Shown here: positions 24,301-26,566 of the stretch, piece after piece
Layout of the letters: every line of letters begins with the position of its first letter
How positions within the stretch are numbered: position 1 is the stretch's first letter
NCBI GenBank assembly: GCA_034431435.1
Contig: DAOUDG010000067.1
Span: forward strand, 1-26,566
Direction of reading: 5' to 3'
From: JAHCIE01 sp034431435
GTDB taxonomy: Bacteria > Chloroflexota > Anaerolineae > Epilineales > JAHCIE01
DNA length: 26,566 bases
Translations under genes and position numbers: made by a program
The notes under the pieces: generated by a model
Database searches by the model: none
What the model saw: only the letters and a program-made list of their open reading frames with translations
Told to the model about the DNA's origin: nothing

Positions 24301-26566
24301 GCGCCGGCGCTGGACGGCCAGGCGGCGGACGCTCTCGCGCGGCTGCTGGCCCAGGCGCTGCAAGGCGCGAGCGGTACGCCAGCGGCTGCCGCGTCCACGC
24401 TGCAAACCTACGACCTGTTGGCTCCGCCGGCCGGGTCGATCGTCATCAGCGGCACGGGCCTCGGCCTGCCGGGCGCCGAAAAGCCGGTCATGGACCCCGA
24501 CAACGCCCTGCGCATCCTGCAAGGCGAGCAGTTCATCGACCTGATTCCCGAGCGCTTCCGCAAGCGGATGCTCAACAAGCGCGTCACGCGCCTGGTCAAG
24601 TCCGAGGACGGCAGCGGCAGCTTCGTGACCATCACCGACCCCGATGAAGTCATCAAGCTCGCCGGCCGCCCCGGCCCCTTCAACCCGACTGAGGAGTACG
24701 GCATCCCGGCCAAGCTCGTCGAAGCCCTCGACACCACCACCCAACTGGCGATGGCGGCGGGCATCGACGCCCTGCACGAGGCGGGCATCCCGCTCGTCCA
24801 GACGTACCGCCAGACCTCCAAGGGCACGTTCCTACCCGAGCGCTGGGTGTTGCCCGAGGCGCTCCGCGACGACACGGGCATCATCTTCGCCAGCGCCTTC
24901 CCCGGTGGCGACCGCTTCGCCGAGGATATCAGCCGCTATTACGTCTGGCAGAACCGCCAGGACCAGCTCGCCGCCCTCGAAGACCTGCGCCTGTACACTC
25001 AGGATGCCACGACCCTACAGGAGATCGAGCGCCGCATCGGTGAGTTGCGCGAGACCCTGGAGCGCGAACCCTATGAGTTCGATCGCCGCTTCATCTTCCG
25101 CATCCTGGCTATGGGCCATAGCCAGTTCGCCGAGTACGTCGGCGCGCGTGGCCCCAACACCCACGTCAACGCGGCCTGCGCCAGCACCGCCCAGGGCATC
25201 GCTCTGGCCGAGGACTGGATTCGCACTGGCCGCTGCCGCCGTGTGGTGGTTATCGCCGCCGACAACGTCACCGGCGACCATTTGATGGAGTGGGTCGGCG
25301 CGGGCTTCCTCGCTACTGGCGCCGCCGCCACCGATGACCGCGTCGAGGAGGCCGCCCTACCCTTCGACCGCCGCCGCCACGGCACGATCCTCGGCATGGG
25401 CGCGTGCGCCCTGGTCGTCGAGAGCGAGGACTCGGTACGCGAGCGCGGCATGCGCGGCATCGTTGAGCTACTCAGCAGCATGACCGAGAACAGCGCGTAT
25501 CACGGCACGCGCCTCGATGTGAACCATATCGGCGGCGTGATGGACCGCCTGGTGCTGACCGCCGAGCGCCGCTTCGGTCTCGACCGCCGCGCCATGGCCC
25601 CGCAGACCGTGTTCATGTCCCATGAGACCTACACCCCAGCTCGCGGCGGCAGCGCGTCGGCCGAGATCATCGCCCTACGCCACACCTTCGGCGATGCGGC
25701 CAACCAGGTCATCATGGCCAACACCAAGGGCTTTACGGGTCACCCGATGGGCGTTGGCGTCGAGGACGTCATCGCCGTCAAGATCCTGGAGTATGGCATC
25801 GTCCCGCCTGTGCCCAACTTCAAGGAAGTGGACCCCGACCTGGGGCCGCTTACCCTGAGTCGTGGCGGCCGCTACCCCGTCGTCTATGCGCTGCATCTGG
25901 CGGCCGGCTTCGGCTCCCAGATCTCCATGACCCTCACCCGCCGTATCCCCGGTGCGATGGGTCGTATCGACAACAAGCCCCTCTACCAGCGTTGGCTGGA
26001 CGACCTGAGCGGCTACAACTTCGCCGAGACCGAGGTCGTGCAGCGCACCCTGCGCGTCAAGGCCCAGGGCGCGCCACAGCGGTCGCCCGCGCCGAGCCTG
26101 TGGCAGTACGGCACTGGCCCCCGCGTGCGCACCGCTATCACCGCTGACAGTGCGCCTGCTGCCCATCCGGCGACGATGCGCATGCCCGAACCGGTGGCCC
26201 GCCCGGCAACCCCGGTGGCCTCGGCTGCGCCTGCGCCGGTCCCGGCTGCGCGCCCGGCGACACCTCCGCCCGCCCCGGCCCCAGCGCCGAAGGCAGAGCC
26301 TGTGGTCCCGCCTCCCGTGGCCGCCGCGCCTTTGCCAGCGCCTGCCGCTGCCCCGGCCCCCGCGGTCCCGGCCCTCGCCCCGGCTGTACCCGCAGCTCCC
26401 ACGGTGGATCCTGTCACTGCCAAGGTACTGGCCGTTGTCGCCGAGAAGACCGGCTACCCGGCTGACATGCTCGATCCGGAGCTGGACCTGGAAGCCGACC
26501 TCGGCATCGACACTGTCAAGCAGGCCGAGACCTTCGCGGCTATCCGCGAGGCCTTCGACATCCCGC
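21313..26566 (+). CDS. type I PUFA/secondary-lipid synthase, PfaA-like, KS-AT-KS-ACP... (partial, cut by window end)
   Basis: The first 1751 codons are present with no stop. Domains: KS1 (about 8-465) with C215 in DAACAST, H349 in EAHGTST and H387 in SNIGHLKAG. AT (about 615-930) has FPGQGSQ, S717 in GHSLGEY and the malonyl-type HAFH (819-822). A Pro/Ala linker (about 945-1035) leads to a divergent KS2 (about 1040-1540) with C1289 in NAACAST, H1437 in MSHETYTPARGG and H1477 in FTGHPMG. KS2 also carries a charged helical insertion (about 1200-1270). A second Pro/Ala linker (about 1600-1695) is followed by the start of an ACP whose motif reads LGIDTVKQ, with Thr1734 at the usual Ser position. 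GAGGAG (21302-21307) lies 5 nt before the ATG. The nearest known class is the PUFA/FAS-like synthases; a fatty-acid-derived secondary lipid is the likely product. The remaining domains lie beyond the window. Confidence 0.88.
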   Translation, partial: MDSTAERAVAVVAIGAILPDAPNAPAFWKNIRDKRYSITEVPANRWSIANYYDPDPAAPDKTYSKIGGWVRDFQFDWKSYRIPPRVADAMDQGQQWGVTIVGEALADYGYPNRPLDTERTAVVMGTAMGGEMHYITHERIVFPEFARALEAVGEFNELPSDMQRVILQNWQEEVGRRHPLITEDTMPGELPNIMAGRIANVFNLRGASFITDAACASTLAALEAAVDLLVDGQCDAVFTGGIDRNMGPSTFVKFCKIGALSATGTRPFGDGADGFVMGEGSAAFLLKRLADAERDGDKIYAVIRGVGGASDGKGKGITAPNPVGQQLATQRAWDIAGLDPATATLVEAHGTSTKVGDVVEVESLAKIFGAAPRGSIGLGSAKSNIGHLKAGAGAAGMLKSVMAIHHKTLPPTLNAERPNPNIDFSASPFYLNTEAREWAQPKNFPRRMGVSAYGFGGTNFHVVLEEHVPGSLTQAAKTFAAAHVPPAVTTRELVERPTPHVTIPTASASSNGGATPTAKLPLRGLLAIGAKTPADLKDKLDNVWRRVEAGWTPPLATPDPAEVSAPERLVIDFGDHDELLDRVQKARKAAGFDNPAAWKALQAQGVFRGSGPRPGKIAFLFPGQGSQYANMGRALAEREPVVKAIFEEADKVMTPILGRSLTSYIFIDAKDKGAVQQAEIDLMQTAITQPAMLTMDAALSALLAEYGFKPDIVMGHSLGEYAALTAAGIMPFAHALEASAARGAEMTKVSVGDNGWMAAVMAPIDVIEATLKGIDGYAVAANINSKNQAVVGGESKAVEQAIEIFQKQGYQAMRLPVSHAFHTRIVAPASKPLRQVLDRLSISEPQMQLVANVTGELYPTTIEGIKDILELQIAAPVQWVKGLETLYREGVRTFVEVGPKKALKGFVDDVLSGKPDVVSLFTNHPKTGEIQTFNHALAGLYAAGYAMQTPAPPTQRPTSKPVAAPVAAPAPAVTAPAPNGGQMLELAPQPADAQAPAPALDGQAADALARLLAQALQGASGTPAAAASTLQTYDLLAPPAGSIVISGTGLGLPGAEKPVMDPDNALRILQGEQFIDLIPERFRKRMLNKRVTRLVKSEDGSGSFVTITDPDEVIKLAGRPGPFNPTEEYGIPAKLVEALDTTTQLAMAAGIDALHEAGIPLVQTYRQTSKGTFLPERWVLPEALRDDTGIIFASAFPGGDRFAEDISRYYVWQNRQDQLAALEDLRLYTQDATTLQEIERRIGELRETLEREPYEFDRRFIFRILAMGHSQFAEYVGARGPNTHVNAACASTAQGIALAEDWIRTGRCRRVVVIAADNVTGDHLMEWVGAGFLATGAAATDDRVEEAALPFDRRRHGTILGMGACALVVESEDSVRERGMRGIVELLSSMTENSAYHGTRLDVNHIGGVMDRLVLTAERRFGLDRRAMAPQTVFMSHETYTPARGGSASAEIIALRHTFGDAANQVIMANTKGFTGHPMGVGVEDVIAVKILEYGIVPPVPNFKEVDPDLGPLTLSRGGRYPVVYALHLAAGFGSQISMTLTRRIPGAMGRIDNKPLYQRWLDDLSGYNFAETEVVQRTLRVKAQGAPQRSPAPSLWQYGTGPRVRTAITADSAPAAHPATMRMPEPVARPATPVASAAPAPVPAARPATPPPAPAPAPKAEPVVPPPVAAAPLPAPAAAPAPAVPALAPAVPAAPTVDPVTAKVLAVVAEKTGYPADMLDPELDLEADLGIDTVKQAETFAAIREAFDIP
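24250..24261 (+). promoter_or_regulatory. in-frame internal Shine-Dalgarno and ATG in the AT-KS2 linker
   Basis: GGAGG (24250-24254), 4 nt, then ATG (24259), in the reading frame of the synthase (Met983), followed by a rare TTA Leu codon. The site lies in the Pro/Ala linker directly before KS2. It could be an internal start yielding a separate KS2-ACP protein, or the scar of a gene fusion. Confidence 0.5.

Noticed and set aside
26150..26410. Repeated Pro/Ala/Val codons as a possible DNA repeat.
   Set aside because: Irregular low-complexity protein linker between KS2 and the first carrier domain; no fixed repeat unit.

Overview
The window looks like chromosomal DNA of a high-GC, free-living bacterium. 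My best guess is Chloroflexota (Anaerolineae-like), held with moderate-to-low confidence. It rests on the style of the partial 16S gene, the GlgC type and the short palindromic intergenic fillers. No phage, transposon, CRISPR or tRNA signal was seen. Most genes have clear Shine-Dalgarno sites, and several have recognisable sigma70-type promoters.

Layout. (1) 1-790: the 5' quarter of a 16S rRNA gene on the minus strand, with a near-perfect TTGACA/TATAAT promoter and a leader hairpin. (2) 788-2449, minus: a fused response regulator/thioredoxin-reductase-like flavoprotein lacking the CxxC redox motif. (3) 2708-7409, plus: an acyl-CoA carboxylase operon of methylcrotonyl-CoA type (carboxyltransferase, biotin carboxylase, separate biotin carrier) with a GHMP sugar kinase embedded in it. 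(4) 7543-11185, plus: a membrane-anchored di-heme cytochrome c peroxidase fused to a parallel beta-helix, then an MFS transporter behind a perfect palindrome. (5) 11236-12742, minus: two poorly known genes. (6) 12770-19364, plus: an EEP-family phosphohydrolase, a GlgC-like nucleotidyltransferase, a second MFS exporter, a MaoC hydratase, a CitE-type lyase, a patatin and a YhhN lysoplasmalogenase; from maoC to the patatin the genes overlap by ATGA. (7) 19571-26566, plus: a large acyl-CoA dehydrogenase, then the first 1751 codons of a type I PUFA/secondary-lipid synthase (KS-AT-KS-ACP...), cut by the window end.

How the genes may work together. The carboxylase, MaoC, CitE and perhaps the acyl-CoA dehydrogenase are the same families as the mycobacterial leucine-catabolism/itaconate-dissimilation set (Rv2498c-Rv2502c), so a scattered version of that pathway is plausible. 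The patatin, lysoplasmalogenase, acyl-CoA dehydrogenase and Pfa-like synthase make the right-hand third a lipid-synthesis and remodelling region.

The most unusual item is the megasynthase. It has two ketosynthases with complete Cys-His-His sets and an intervening acyltransferase. An in-frame Shine-Dalgarno plus ATG lies exactly in the linker between AT and the second KS. The first carrier domain has Thr where the phosphopantetheine Ser is expected.
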